This document shows positions 39,270 to 49,477 of a stretch of DNA of 64,000 bases, piece after piece (position 1 is the stretch's first letter; the number at the start of each line of letters is the position of its first letter). The stretch covers positions 65,038 through 129,037 of the forward strand of contig WTPW01000863.1 of the NCBI GenBank assembly GCA_009809945.1, given 5' to 3'. The notes beneath the pieces are model-generated. The model was not told where the DNA came from. It made no database searches and was given only the letters and a program-made list of their open reading frames with translations. The position numbers and the translations under genes were made by a program. The DNA comes from Gigaspora margarita (Eukaryota; Glomeromycota; Glomeromycetes; Diversisporales; Gigasporaceae).

Positions 39270-39306
<37 letters not shown>

Positions 39307-39637
39307 CAGATCCGACACTTTCTAAAAAAATATAAAAAAATAAAAAAAAAAACTAGAACTAACACTTCCTATTTCCATTACCACTTTTCAAATATAACAT
39401 TTGAAAAAATTACCCTGTTACCATTTTTTCAAATATACTCATTTTGCCCATTACTCGTTTTCAAATATAACCTTTTTACCCAATACCTACTTTTTAAATA
39501 TAACCTTTTTAAAAAAACAGCCCTCCGTTAGCGATTTTTCAAATATAACATTACATAGATTGTTCGGGGTCCTGTTTACTTAAGCGATATTATCGATTAC
39601 TTAGTAAAATTTAGATTTACTATGTAGCAACTATTAT
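38822..39637. mobile_element. AAAATAAGC-family core C, nested in B
   Basis: Contains the family core (ATAGTAAAGTTAAAATTTTAC, GCTAAGTAAACTTGTTTGG, and the palindrome GATTTTTAATTTTTACG...AAATTAAAAGTC). It ends ATTTACTATGTAGCAACTATT, inverted relative to the start. The AAAATAAGC tips themselves are missing. Element D splits it. Confidence 0.65.
39100..39573. mobile_element. hAT MITE D, exact 8-bp target, innermost
   Basis: AGGACCCCGAATAATCTAT at the left and ATAGATTGTTCGGGGTCCT at the right; GTTTACTT flanks exactly (39092-39099 and 39574-39581). The interior holds an A-run of about 30 (39274-39304) and imperfect tandem TTTTTCAAATATAACCTTTT units (39380-39560). The ends resemble the 25461 family but the interior is unrelated. 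Confidence 0.93.
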
Positions 39638-40162
39638 CGATCTGGGTTCAACTCAAATTGGGTTGGGTTGGGTCAGATCTGGGTTGGGTTTGACATGAGG
39701 TGGACAGACCTGGATCAGGTTTGAAATGAGGCAGGTCAGATCTGGGTTGGGTTTTGATCCAAGTGGGTCTGATGCCCAAACCAAACCCAACCCACTAAGA
39801 CCCCTAGTATATGTAAATTAATGGCATACCAGAGTGGCATTTTGGTATGAATTTAAATAGTTGGTATAATATATGGTACATTAAATTTTTTGCTATGCCA
39901 GGTACCCTAGACCCAGAACATCCATGAATAAACTTAATACAGTGATTGGTATAACAAGCCATTTGAGGCTTAACTTGTTAGTTAGGATCTATAATTTGTA
40001 TAACTACAAGTTACAAGACATAGTGAAGATCAAGTCATAAACTTCTTTTTGGTAGCATTTTACCAGAAACCATGGCCAGTTTGGTTAGGAAAGTGCAATA
40101 AATCACATAATTTTCTAAGGGGGTTTCCTATCTATCATGTCATATATATATATAGTATAAAT

Positions 40163-40474
40163 TAGAGTTCCACAATTTGATTTGATTTGATTTGATTTGA
40201 TCAAATATTTGAAACCAAATCAAATTCAAATCCAAGATTTTTAATTCAAATCAAATTCAAATTGGCAATATTTGATTTGATCAAATATTTGATTTGATTT
40301 GAAAATTTATATTAAAAGTTCAAATTCAAATCAAATTCAAATCCAGAATTTCAAATTTAAATCAAATTCAAATCTAGAATTTCAAATTAAAATCAAATTC
40401 AAATCCAGAATTTCAAATCAAATCAAATTCAAATAAGCAAAATATTTAATTTGATTTGAATTTGAGGAACCCTA
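40163..40474. mobile_element. hAT MITE E, exact 8-bp target
   Basis: TAGAGTTCCACAATTTGATT at the left and AATTTGAGGAACCCTA at the right; GTATAAAT flanks exactly (40155-40162 and 40475-40482). The whole interior is an iteration of TTGATTTGA, CAAATATTTGA and AATCAAATTCAAAT. Drifted fragments occur at 25914, 27780 and 30225. Confidence 0.92.
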
Positions 40475-40479
40475 GTATA

Positions 40480-40860
40480 AATAGCCAATAATTTTGAAGT
40501 ATTGATTTTTAGTTAATTGTAGTTGATAATTATCAATTAAGTAAACTTTTTAGAAGACCAAAATACACATATCCTGAAATTTTTATTAAAATTAAAGAAT
40601 TTTTTATTATTTAACTTTTAATTTTTATGTTTGTTGAATATATTTTTTTTAAAAAATTTTAATTTTTCTGTCAAACATAAAAATCAAAAGTCAATTAATA
40701 AAATTCTCTAATACTTATTAAATTTGTGATAAGTATATTTTGATCTGAATAAGTTTACTTAAGTGATTTTAATCGATTTGTTTAGTAAAATTTATACTTT
40801 ACTATGTAGCAACTTTTGTTAATTGTGGGGTAGCTTATTTTCAGGTCAAAGATCTTTGAG
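40480..40860. mobile_element. AAAATAAGC-family copy, degraded left end
   Basis: The core palindrome (ACTTTTAATTTTTATG...CATAAAAATCAAAAGTC), TACTATGTAGCAACTTTTG and a right tip GGGGTAGCTTATTTTCAGG identify it. The left tip is not readable. Confidence 0.55.
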
Positions 40861-41285
40861 TTTTTTTAAATATTATAAAATTTTGATTGGTCAATACTTC
40901 TATTACTAGAGGGTCAGGACCTATGTAAACCCTAATCATGTAATTTACTATACTTCCCTTAGGTGGAAACTGAAGTTCAAGGTTAAAACTTGGAAATTAA
41001 GACTGGATAGAACACATGTTCTACTTAGCCAACTTTAGGCACAGATAAAGTAGTCTGAGTCAAACATTTATCATTATTAATTAGTGGCTATCTATATATA
41101 TAACATATATATCATATCTTCATAATAATTAATAAAAGAATCGAGACATGGTCTCAGTTGTAAAATATTAAAAAAAAAAACAAGAAATATCAGGAATGTG
41201 ATTTTGCTAATATAAATGCCTCTAATCCAATCCTAACTCTAACCTAAAGTGAGCCTATTTTTAAAGTTAATTAAACAAATTATTA

Positions 41286-41476
41286 CTATATTTCTCTAAA
41301 AATAAGCACTCTTTTTTACTATAGAAGTGCTTATTTTTGGATATAATCTCAACTAATAATTCAAATGATTTGATATTTAGTTGCTTATGTCTATTATATA
41401 AGAGTGCTTATTTTGGGTATACATGAATTGTAGAGGGTGCTTATTTTCAGAAGTGCTTATTTTTGAAGGAATACGG
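41286..41476. mobile_element. TA-target MITE, short AAAATAAGC subtype
   Basis: TA|CTATATTTCTCTAAAAATAAG at the left and GCTTATTTTTGAAGGAATACGG|TA at the right. Almost the same 190-bp sequence occurs at 56776-56967. It is inserted in the right part of family Z copy 3. Confidence 0.85.
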
Positions 41477-42187
41477 TAAGTAATATGAATTGCTTCTGCT
41501 TTAGATATCTCTTTTTTTAGTAATATCTAAGTTATATTAGAGTTTTTTAGGTTCTGATTAACTTTATAGAGTCAAATATCTAAGTGTCTGTATTAGTTTT
41601 TATATATAAAACTTGACAAAACTTTAGAGCTTGCTCACTACTTCTTTGTTCAATAGTACTACAGACTTTTGTTAAAAAACCTTGTCTCTAATAAGAGTTT
41701 AGATTATTTTTATTTCTATTTTAGCTATAATTAAAACATATAGTAAATAGTCTTGAGTATAGATGCTAGTAAAATATAGTGAAATATAATGAAATAATTT
41801 CACTACTATTGGTAAAATTGGTGAAATTAATTTTACCAACATCTATAAAAGTTTTGTTAAATCTAATTATATTGGAAATAAAGGTTTCATAGTTCTGTTT
41901 TTTAAAAACACTTGGTATAAAAAATTATTAGAAAAAGTTGTAAATATAATATTTAAAGATAAAGAATTGTTGTAAATTTATAATAAAATAGCTATATAGT
42001 ATGTAATGCTATGTAGCAGTATAATCACACATACAAGTAAAATTAAAAATATATATAAAATTGTTGCACAATATTGTTACAATATAATAGAAATAAAGAT
42101 ACAAATAGAATATATTTAGATCTATATAACATATTATAGAATTTAATTACTGTCTAATAGCATGCTTCATTTTTTATTATTTATATA

Positions 42188-43132
42188 AGGGAGCTTCCAG
42201 AAATCAGCTGATTTTTTTTACTATGAGCCCACCTCACCCCTACCCCACCCACCCACACCTGATACCCAAATTAGCCAATTAGATTTTATGATTATTAAAA
42301 AGTTAAATATAACATTTAATAGTAAATAACTTTTGATCTACTAGACCAAATTTGATGATTCAACTACCAAAATGATCCTCTCAATGAGGGGATTCTAGCA
42401 AGTCTAAAATTGTTAAAATCCAATCACAGGATCCTGTGATCGGGATAGATTTGTGTTACTATAAAAGTTCTATAATTTATTAAATAATTATAACCCATTT
42501 ATAGTAACACAAATTTATTTCGATCTTAGGATCCTGTGATTGGATTTTAACGATTTTGGGCTTGTTAGAATCCTCTCATTGAGAGTATCATTTTGGTAGT
42601 AAAATCATCAAAATCGGCCTAGAAGATCAGAAGTTATTAACAATTAAAATTTAATATTTAATTGTTAATAACTTCTGATCTACTGGGCCGATTTTGATGA
42701 TTTTACTACCAAAATGATCCTCTCAATGCGAGGATTCTAACAAGCCCAAAATCGTTAAAATCCAATCACAGGATCCTAAGATCGAAATAAATTTGTGTTA
42801 CTATAAATGGGTTATAATTATTTAATAAATTATAGAACTTTTATAGTAGCACAAATCTATTCCGATCACAGTACCCTGTGATTGGATTTTAACAATTTTG
42901 GGCTCGCTAGAATCCTCTCATTGAGAGGATCATTTTGGTAGTTGAATCATCAAATTTGGTCCAGCAGATCAAAAGTTATTAATTATTAAATATTATTAAT
43001 AAATCTATAATTTTGGTCAAAAATAATTTTGCAACTTTGGCCGGAATTATGAAATTTTGGCCGGAATTACACCTGATACTTCAGCTGATCCACCCACCCA
43101 CCCAGAAATCAGCTGATTTCTGGAAGCTCCCT
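42188..43132. mobile_element. TIR element carrying a 640-bp double hairpin
   Basis: AGGGAGCTTCCAGAAATCAG at the left and CTGATTTCTGGAAGCTCCCT at the right are inverted ends (about 27 bp in all). Inside, 42330-42985 is a near-perfect palindrome centred near 42657, and each half is itself an L-R hairpin with TTTTGATCTACT, AATGATCCTCTCAATGAG and ATCACAGGATCCTGTGATC stems. The four arms show matching variants in the outer pair (GATTCAACTACC/GGTAGTTGAATC) and in the inner pair (GATTTTACTACC/GGTAGTAAAATC). No target duplication seen. The 69-codon frame at its right end is chance. Confidence 0.85.
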
Positions 43133-43168
43133 AACAATTATAGAACATGTCACACCTGTTTATATATA

Positions 43169-43378
43169 CTGTATGTGTTCAAAAATAAGCTATTTTTTGA
43201 ACAAAAAATTATACAAAAGTAGCTTACTTTTTGGATTTTTAAATTTTTTAAAAAATTGAAAAACGTACTAGTAAAAAGTTGTTCAAATACTACCAAATTT
43301 TTATTATAAATATATTTGATGCCCTGAACAAGTTTACTTAATGGCATTTTTGAGGTTTACTTAGCAAAAGAGCATAGG
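43169..43378. mobile_element. TA-target MITE, truncated right side
   Basis: TA|CTGTATGTGTTCAAAAATAAG at the left with the family core in reverse (GAACAAGTTTACTTAATGGC, GAGGTTTACTTAGCAAAA). It ends abruptly near 43378. Confidence 0.7.
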
Positions 43379-43616
43379 TTAATCTTGTAGAGTTTATATA
43401 TTTAATTGAAACACTCAAATTTTAGCATGATCTACAACATCAAATAAAAATATACAAAAAGACAAAAAGGATATATTTATTGATAGAATAGATAAAATTT
43501 ATTGATCTTACAATAATAAAATTAATTGATAATCTGCAAGTCAATTAGAGAAAATGATTTAAATTTACTAAATAATTGTGATGCAAATTAATTAAAGAAA
43601 ATTCTAATTTGTAATA

Positions 43617-43868
43617 GGGGAACATCAATAGAAAAGTGACAAATTATTTTTAGTAACTTTTTTTAAAATTTTAAATTAAAATATCTTGACAACTACCAAA
43701 TCAAATTTAATAAATTTTTTTTTGTTTTAATTCTATAACAATAAAAAATTAAAATAAAAAAATTTTAATTAAATCTGGTTAAGTAGTTGTTAAGTTATTT
43801 TAACTTAAAGTTGAAAAAACTTTTACTTAAAAAAGATTTGTTCTTTTTCTACAGTATTAATATCATCC
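43617..43868. mobile_element. Palindromic MITE, relative of 44393 element
   Basis: The left GGGAACATCAATAGAAAAG region and right CTTTTTCTACAGTATTAATATC are imperfect inverted ends around a long AT-rich palindrome, as in the neighbour at 44393-44640. Confidence 0.55.
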
Positions 43869-44157
43869 CATATGAAGATTTTTATATACTATGATATATA
43901 TATAGTTTATTTTTATTATTTTTTTTAGTTATAGTTGACTTTCTATAAGTGCATGTTATTCGAAAACAATAGCTTAACTATATAATATTAAAAAAATATT
44001 TATTACATTTGACTCTTTATAAATGCACTTTTTATAAGTTATTTCTCTTCATCTCTTTGTAAGTACAATTATTTGTTCTATTTAATAAATTTTGTATAAA
44101 ATAATTTTCTATCTTTTTGATTTCAAATAGCTGCTTTACTTTAATATATTGAAGTTA

Positions 44158-44381
44158 GTGATGGCACCAAAATTGATTTTTGAAAAAGGCCTATTTCATC
44201 TTCATTAGAAAAAATTAAAAATTTTTATAAAGAAGAGCAAATAAAATTTATATAGATATGTTTCTTATAATTTCGTCTATTTAAAAAAGTATAAAATAAT
44301 TTTGTCTTTTAATTAAAATAGGTTAAAAACAAATTTGTCTTCAAATTTTAATTTTGGATTTTAGAACCTGAAATAATTTTG
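44158..44381. repeat. Dispersed repeat, relative of 23471-23702
   Basis: Same order of motifs: GGCACCAAAATTGATTTTTGAA, AAGAGCAAATAAAATTTATA, GAACCTGAAATAATTTTGTCC. Confidence 0.6.
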
Positions 44382-44392
44382 TCCTCATATAG

Positions 44393-44640
44393 GGGCTCAT
44401 TAGTAGAAAAAAGATAAAAAGTTTTTACTACTTTTTTTTTTAAATTTTTAAATTAGAATAGCTCAATAACTACTAAATCAAATTAAATAAAAATTTTTTT
44501 ATTTAACTTTATAACTACATATAAATAAAATATAAAAAAAATATATCAAATTTAGTTTAGTAGTTATTGGAATATTTTAATTCAAAGTTTAAAAAAATTT
44601 TACTTAGAAACTTTTTATCTCTTTTCTAATAACAAGCCCC
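44393..44640. mobile_element. Palindromic MITE, 248 bp
   Basis: GGGCTCATTAGTAGAAAAAA at the left and TTTTCTAATAACAAGCCCC at the right, with AAGATAAAAAGTTT/AAACTTTTTATCT extending the arms and an AT-rich palindromic middle. Confidence 0.75.
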
Positions 44641-44648
44641 ATATATAG

Positions 44649-44787
44649 TTGGAGTAAATTGAGTTTATATAAAAAAAGCATATTCTTGTATTACAAATAC
44701 AAAATAAAAATTTTAATTATATAACATAATTAAAATTTTATTTTGTATTTACAATGCTCTCCTTGTACAAAACTGATTTACTCCCAA
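44649..44787. mobile_element. Palindromic MITE, 139 bp
   Basis: TTGGAGTAAATTGAGTTTAT at the left and GTACAAAACTGATTTACTCCCAA at the right. Arms run through ACAAATACAAAATAAAAATT and its complement to a centre near 44725. Confidence 0.8.
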
Positions 44788-44850
44788 TTATTAAATAAGA
44801 TAGAGCAGCTATTAAAAATCAAATTACTACTATTTTTTTTATAAATACAC

Positions 44851-46016
44851 TAGAGGTCTGCAAATTTCAAAATTTTTGGCCCAGCCCAGCCCACAATTAG
44901 AGTTAAAAATTTTTTGCCAGCCCGGTCCAGCCCGCTTTAATTAATTTAAATTTTGGGCCCGGCCTAGCCCGCAAATATATAAATTTAAAATAAGTTAAAT
45001 TTTTTATTAAATATAACAGATAATAAGTTTATAAATTAATTTATTTTATAAATATGTATATTTTTTAGTGCTAAACAAATTTATTCTGAAAATAAGCTAC
45101 TTTTCTTTTTTAAAGAAAAATATAAAAACTTCTTATATTTGAAATAAGCTACATATACAATTATTAGTAGTTACTCTATAGCAAAGTCAAAATTTTACCA
45201 AGTCAATCTATCTTATTAAGTAAAAATTGTTCAGAAGAGCAAAATACATATATTTTGAAAGCTTTATCCAAATTAGATAACTTTAATTAATATGTTTTTG
45301 CATATTATATTCAATAAAAAATTTAAATTTTTTTTAAAATTATATTCATTAAATGTAAAATCAAAAGTCAATTAATAAAAAGATATTCAATTTGTATAAA
45401 ATTTTAAAAATATATATATTATGATCTTCTGAACAAACTTTACTTAATAACCATTATCAATTTATTTAATAAAATTTTTCGCAAATAATAAAAAGCTATT
45501 TTTATTCTAAAATAAGCTACTCACACTATTTTNATATAATTTTTCTTTCAAAAATGGAGCTTATTTTGGGAATATATAGTACTTAATNTATAAAGTTAGA
45601 ATTTATTAGTAAAATTTTAAGAATAATAAGATTTTATAGAATTTTATTAATAAAATTTTATAAATTTTATTATTCTTAAAAGTTTTACTAATTAATTTTA
45701 ACTTAATATACTAAGTAAATTTGTTTAATACTAAAAAATACATAGATATATATTTAAACTTTAATTTAAAAAAAAGATTTTTAATAAACAAAANATTATA
45801 ATCTAATCTAATTTGTAGTTATAATTAATTATTAAATTTAGCTTGGCCCAACTCGCAATTATAAAATTTTAGGCCTGGCCCGGCCCGCAATTATAAAATT
45901 TTAAGCCCAGCTTGGCCTGCAATTATAAAATTTAATTGTTAGGCCTGGCCTGGCCCGCAAACTGGGCCGGGCGGGCCTGGGCCGGGCTGGGCTTCGGGAC
46001 CCAATGCAGGCCTCTA
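44851..46016. mobile_element. hAT-like element with GGCCCGGCCC iterons
   Basis: TAGAGGTCTGCA at the left and TGCAGGCCTCTA at the right. Both ends carry repeated GGCCCGGCCCGCAATTATAA-type motifs (44878-44970 and 45842-46000), far more GC-rich than the interior. A degraded AAAATAAGC-family copy sits in the middle (about 45081-45579). The 8-bp flanks (AAATACAC and CCACACAG) do not match, so the border with the SINE on the right may be rearranged. The 62-codon frame over its right end is chance. Confidence 0.75.
45081..45579. mobile_element. AAAATAAGC-family copy nested in the GGCCC element
   Basis: CTGAAAATAAGCTACTTTTC at the left and GCTTATTTTGGGAATATATAG|TA at the right, with the core TTACCAAGTCAATCT and GTAAAAATTGTTCAG. 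Contains single Ns. Confidence 0.65.
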
Positions 46017-46628
46017 CCACACAGGTATTACCTATGCTTCAGTAACTTACGCTATAGCTTTACCTATATACTTGCAGTCAGGGCTAACCTAAACTGCTAC
46101 TATTACCTACTTTTGCTCTTGTGAGATTCACTCCAATCTCGATACCCACTACAACCTTTCTATTGGTCCTTCCTTAGTATCCCCAAACTTCCAAACCAGC
46201 TAGCTCAGAAGGGTTGGTTAGCTCAGCTTTAAGTGCCGAATGGACTCCCTCTTCTTGGTACATGCTGCTGAAACACATGTCCTTTTCCTCCAGTATGACT
46301 CTGGTGGCCAGGTTGGTGGACCCCCTTCTCAAGGGTCTTGTTGTCTGGTTCTCCGGCTCTAGTTTCTGATATTCCATTTTTAGTTAGTACTATCAAAGAA
46401 CTTTGCTACTTCCTCACTTAGGACTTCCAAATGGGTATCCATTTTCTGATCCTTGGATTTTTGTGTGCCCGACAGCTTCTATTCAAGATAGTGTACTAAA
46501 GGACCTACAAGAAAAAATAGTACCATAATACAGGTCTATTTTTCAAAATGGTGCTAGTAGGATTTGAACCCTAGATCTGCCGCTTGGAGGTGACAACTTA
46601 CCAACTTCTCTAAGTTGCCACACCCTTT
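46017..46628 (-). mobile_element. tRNA-SINE copy with intact head
   Basis: The minus-strand head (about 46553-46628) has box A TAGAGAAGTTGG (46601-46612) and box B GGTTCAAATCC (46559-46569), both close to the RNA polymerase III consensus. The body matches 29200-29770 of the other copy. The tail half is missing where the GGCCC element abuts. Confidence 0.85.
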
Positions 46629-46666
46629 ATATTATTTTTATATATAAATTCCAAAATTTTAAATTA

Positions 46667-46953
46667 CTGTAAATACTCGAAAATAAGCACCCCTAAAAAT
46701 AAGCACACCCTGCAAAATCTCAAAAATCCGTTAACAGTCGCTACATATAAAAGTCTAAATTTTACTAAGTAAACCTCAAAAGTGTAATTAAGTAAACTTG
46801 TTCAGGGCATCAAATTACACTTACAGTAAAAATTTGGTATTATTTGGACAACGTTTTATTAGTACGTTTTTTAATTTTTCAAAAAATTCAATTATTCGAA
46901 AATAAGCACATCCTACATATTGGGAGGGGGTGCTTATTTTCAAGCTTATACGG
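46667..46953. mobile_element. TA-target MITE, AAAATAAGC family
   Basis: TA|CTGTAAATACTCGAAAATAAG at the left and GCTTATTTTCAAGCTTATACGG|TA at the right. The core (TACATATAAAAGTCTAAATT, AAGTAAACTTGTTCAGGGC) is the same as at 26548. Confidence 0.85.
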
Positions 46954-47757
46954 TATATGTAAATTTAATTAAAATAACTTACTAAAAACAAAAAATATTA
47001 AAATTTTATTTTGATAGTTTAATATCTTTTGTTTAAACTATTAAACTATTTTTAAATATTTTTTGTTTTTAAAAAGTTATATTAATTTAAAAATTTTTAT
47101 AATTAAAAAGTGATAGCTTTTCATGAAATGCACTTTAGTAATATAATATGTCTCTAATAACAGAATTGACCAGAATAGCTACAGTGCATTTTATCTAAAG
47201 TTTACTAAATTTTTACTATGTTTATGTTTTACTATATAAATTTACAGAAAATTTTACTATTTTTAGACATGTATTACTTTAAAACAGGTCTATTTAAGCT
47301 ATTTAGAAAAATTATTATTTATTTTTTTTAACTATATCAAGATCAAAATTAGGTTCAGAACAATTTAAAAATTTGGTATTTTTTTAATTTTATTATAAAT
47401 TTTTATATAGTATGATTTTTTTAAGCTGTACTAAATTTAGTACAGAAAAATTTTAGAGAATGCACAAGGTTTAAGAATGAACTATATAAAATTTTTATTA
47501 TTAAGTATTACTAAAATTATACAAAAAGATAGTTCTTATATTCAAATATATTTTGACAAAATTTAAATCAATTTGGTTAAATATTTAATTTAAAATAATT
47601 TTTTTTGTATGTACTAAATTTAGTAAAAAGCTTGATATATACCCATTAAATTTATATAATATATAAATATATATTTATACTTTATTTTGGTATATTTAAA
47701 AGTTAGCTAATTTAACAAAAGTTATATTAGCAAGTTTAAAAAAATTTTGTATATTAA
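46954..47757. other. AT-rich DNA, nothing recognised
   Basis: Long A/T tracts with short self-complementary stretches (for example CTGTACTAAATTTAGTACAG near 47435). No gene. Confidence 0.45.
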
Positions 47758-47917
47758 GGGTAGGATCTTTGTTTACTATTTGTTTGCACATTGCATAAAA
47801 ATAAACCAATTAAAAAGTAAGATCTGCAAAATTAACCAATTGTATTTACATATTTAGTTACACATGCATATTTGTTTGCACATTGCATAAAAAAACATGT
47901 AAACAAAAATCCTACCC
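47758..47917. mobile_element. 160-bp MITE flanked by TTAA
   Basis: GGGTAGGATCTTTGTTTAC at the left and GTAAACAAAAATCCTACCC at the right, each directly flanked by TTAA (47754-47757 and 47918-47921). GTTTGCACATTGCATAAAAA occurs twice inside. TTAA targets are used by piggyBac and Kolobok elements; which applies is open. Confidence 0.75.
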
Positions 47918-48300
47918 TTAATAATTTTATTAAATATAACATACCATCCTTATACACTTCAATAAAATACAATAACTCAAATTTTTACATATTAACAAGC
48001 AATCAAAAATATATATATATAATGCCTAAATATACATAAAATCTCTTTTTAAAAAAATGTTTTATAATTTTTTGATTAAATATTTTTTTTAAAAAAAATT
48101 CAAATTTGTTTAATTTTTTTAAAAAAATTAATAAATATTTAAAAAATTTTAGCTTTTTAAAAGTTACTTAATTAAAATTACTTGTTGCTTTGTGCTATTA
48201 CACAAGTAACTTGGTATAACAATTACAAAAAAATCTGTAAAATTTTATCTAAAGTTATTATATAAAAAAAAAGTTATAGTACTGAATAAAGTACTAATAT

Positions 48301-48551
48301 GAGTCTTTGTAGTAGAAAGGGCCTATACTGCCCCAGAAATCAAATTTGTGCTTTTGCTATATTTGAATAAATTTTGGCATGGGCTACATTTTTCAATTAT
48401 AAATAATGACCTGTTTGCATAATAAAAAGTCAAGATATTTTATTTTTAGTACTGCAGATTGTTGATCTATTTATATATGATCAAACTTTCAAATCTGATT
48501 ATCTCAAAATTGTTTATATTGCAGTATTGGCCCTTTCTACTGCAAAGACTC
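48301..48551. mobile_element. 251-bp MITE with 28-bp inverted ends
   Basis: GAGTCTTTGTAGTAGAAAGG at the left and CCTTTCTACTGCAAAGACTC at the right; the match continues to GCC(T)ATACT/AGTATTGGC. Non-coding. Confidence 0.8.
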
Positions 48552-48598
48552 CATATGTTCTTGTATAATATTACATTTTTAATAATAAAAAGCCTATA

Positions 48599-49411
48599 AA
48601 AAGGATCAACCAAACTCTTACTACCGATCACTTGTACCAACAAATGCACTAAAATTCCAAAGTGAAGTTATGATAAAAACATATAGAGAAACCTTGGATA
48701 CAACAAAACAACAGAAATGTGGCAACTATTATTTAGGGATACAGTTAATTGAGTATCTGCTAATAGCTTTAGAGTTTATCACTCATCACACAACAAATGG
48801 CACTTGTCGTTTAGAGATAAAGTTCATAAACTACCTACTGACAAGTCTAGAGTTTATTACTTACCAAAAAGAAGTCTTGGGTGGCTCTTTGTTGGAGTTG
48901 GACTACACCGGAAGACCTACTCTCCTTAGTACAAGTGGTAATTTTTAGTGTTGCTAGTTTTTTTCCGTAAAAATCTTCAAAAAGTGGGCGATTTGGCGTA
49001 CCCCTCTAAAAGATCTACAGTGTTTACACTAACCAAATCAGGAAGGCACCTATCAGATTGGATGTTGGTCAGGCCACGTAGAATGATGCACAAGATCCCG
49101 GAGGAAACCACTGGAAGAAGATTTTAGAAGTTTTAATAAAAGTAGTCAGATCCTTACTACTATATAGATTTAATGTCGCTAGACCTTGGCCATTGTTGGA
49201 GGAAGGGACTCTAAGATATTAATGATTTTTAGTTTAGAAGTCTGATGGCCTTGGGCCTTTTCAGCTAACTTTAGGCCGTGGATAAAGTAGTCCAAGTTCT
49301 TTTTTCTCGAAAGTTGTATATTATTTCCTTTTCGTTGTTTTTTGTAATAATTTAAAGTTGTATAACTATAAGAATAAAGAGCAAGGTCTCGGTTATAAAA
49401 TCTAAAAAAAA
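48599..49411 (+). mobile_element. Retroposed element with A-tail and 18-bp target
   Basis: AATAATAAAAAGCCTATA flanks it exactly (48581-48598 and 49412-49429) and an A-run closes the 3' end (49403-49412). The 3' 200 bases (GGATAAAGTAGTCCAAG, CAAGGTCTCGGTTATAAAAT) are shared with the retroposon ending at 41184. The 92-codon frame at 48670-48948 (with internal repeats LIALEFITHHT and LLTSLEFITYQ) has no domain I recognise; reverse transcriptase motifs are absent. It could be a SINE, a truncated LINE or a retrocopy. Confidence 0.8.
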
Positions 49412-49429
49412 AATAATAAAAAGCCTATA

Positions 49430-49477
49430 ACTTTTGATCTACTGATCCAATTTAAATGATTAACTATCAAAATGATT
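49430..49477. repeat. Hairpin-array arm, truncated
   Basis: ACTTTTGATCTACTGATCC and ACTATCAAAATGAT match the start of the arms at 51107, 55703 and 63684; a T-run then interrupts it. Confidence 0.6.

Larger units (their letters stand above)
38674..39806. mobile_element. hAT non-autonomous element B, nested in A
   Basis: TAGGGGTCTTAGCTGGG at the left and CCCACTAAGACCCCTA at the right. Flanks ATATATGT and GTATATGT agree at 7 of 8 bases. Both ends carry dense GGGTTGGGTCAGATC/GACCCAACCC motifs (38695-38815 and 39640-39790). A third element occupies its centre. Confidence 0.88.
38310..39909. mobile_element. hAT non-autonomous element A, exact 8-bp target
   Basis: TAGGGTACCTAGCATAGCA at the left and TGCTATGCCAGGTACCCTA at the right; GACCCAGA flanks it exactly (38302-38309 and 39910-39917). 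Iterated GGCATACC/GGTATGCC and GGCATGCC motifs sit just inside both ends. Most of its present length is a further insertion (38674-39806). Confidence 0.92.
38214..41184 (+). mobile_element. tRNA-derived retroposon, itself interrupted
   Basis: Begins within a tRNA-like stretch with a B-box GGTTCGAATCT at about 38235 (anticodon-to-T-arm part only) and ends in an A-run near 41170-41181. AAATATCAG occurs at both borders (38205-38213 and 41185-41193). The last 250 bases (CCAACTTTAGGC, GATAAAGTAGTC, GGTCTCAGTTGTAAAAT) match the 3' end of the retroposed element at 48599-49411. hAT elements at 38310-39909 and 40163-40474 lie inside. Confidence 0.7.
38062..41512. mobile_element. MITE family Z, copy 3, split by nested insertions
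   Basis: The left part (AGAGGTCATCTAAACC to AATATCAG, 38062-38213) is collinear with copies 1 and 2 and resumes at 41185 (AAATATCAGGAATGTGATTT, ATCCTAACTCTAACCT). It ends with GCTTCTGCTTTAGATATCTCT near 41512. A retroposon lies in the middle (38214-41184) and a TA-target MITE lies in the right part (41286-41476). Confidence 0.8.

Noticed and set aside
48670..48948. 92-codon open frame as a real gene.
   Set aside because: Lies inside a retroposed element, no recognised domain, no intron signals or conserved neighbour; kept only as part of the element.
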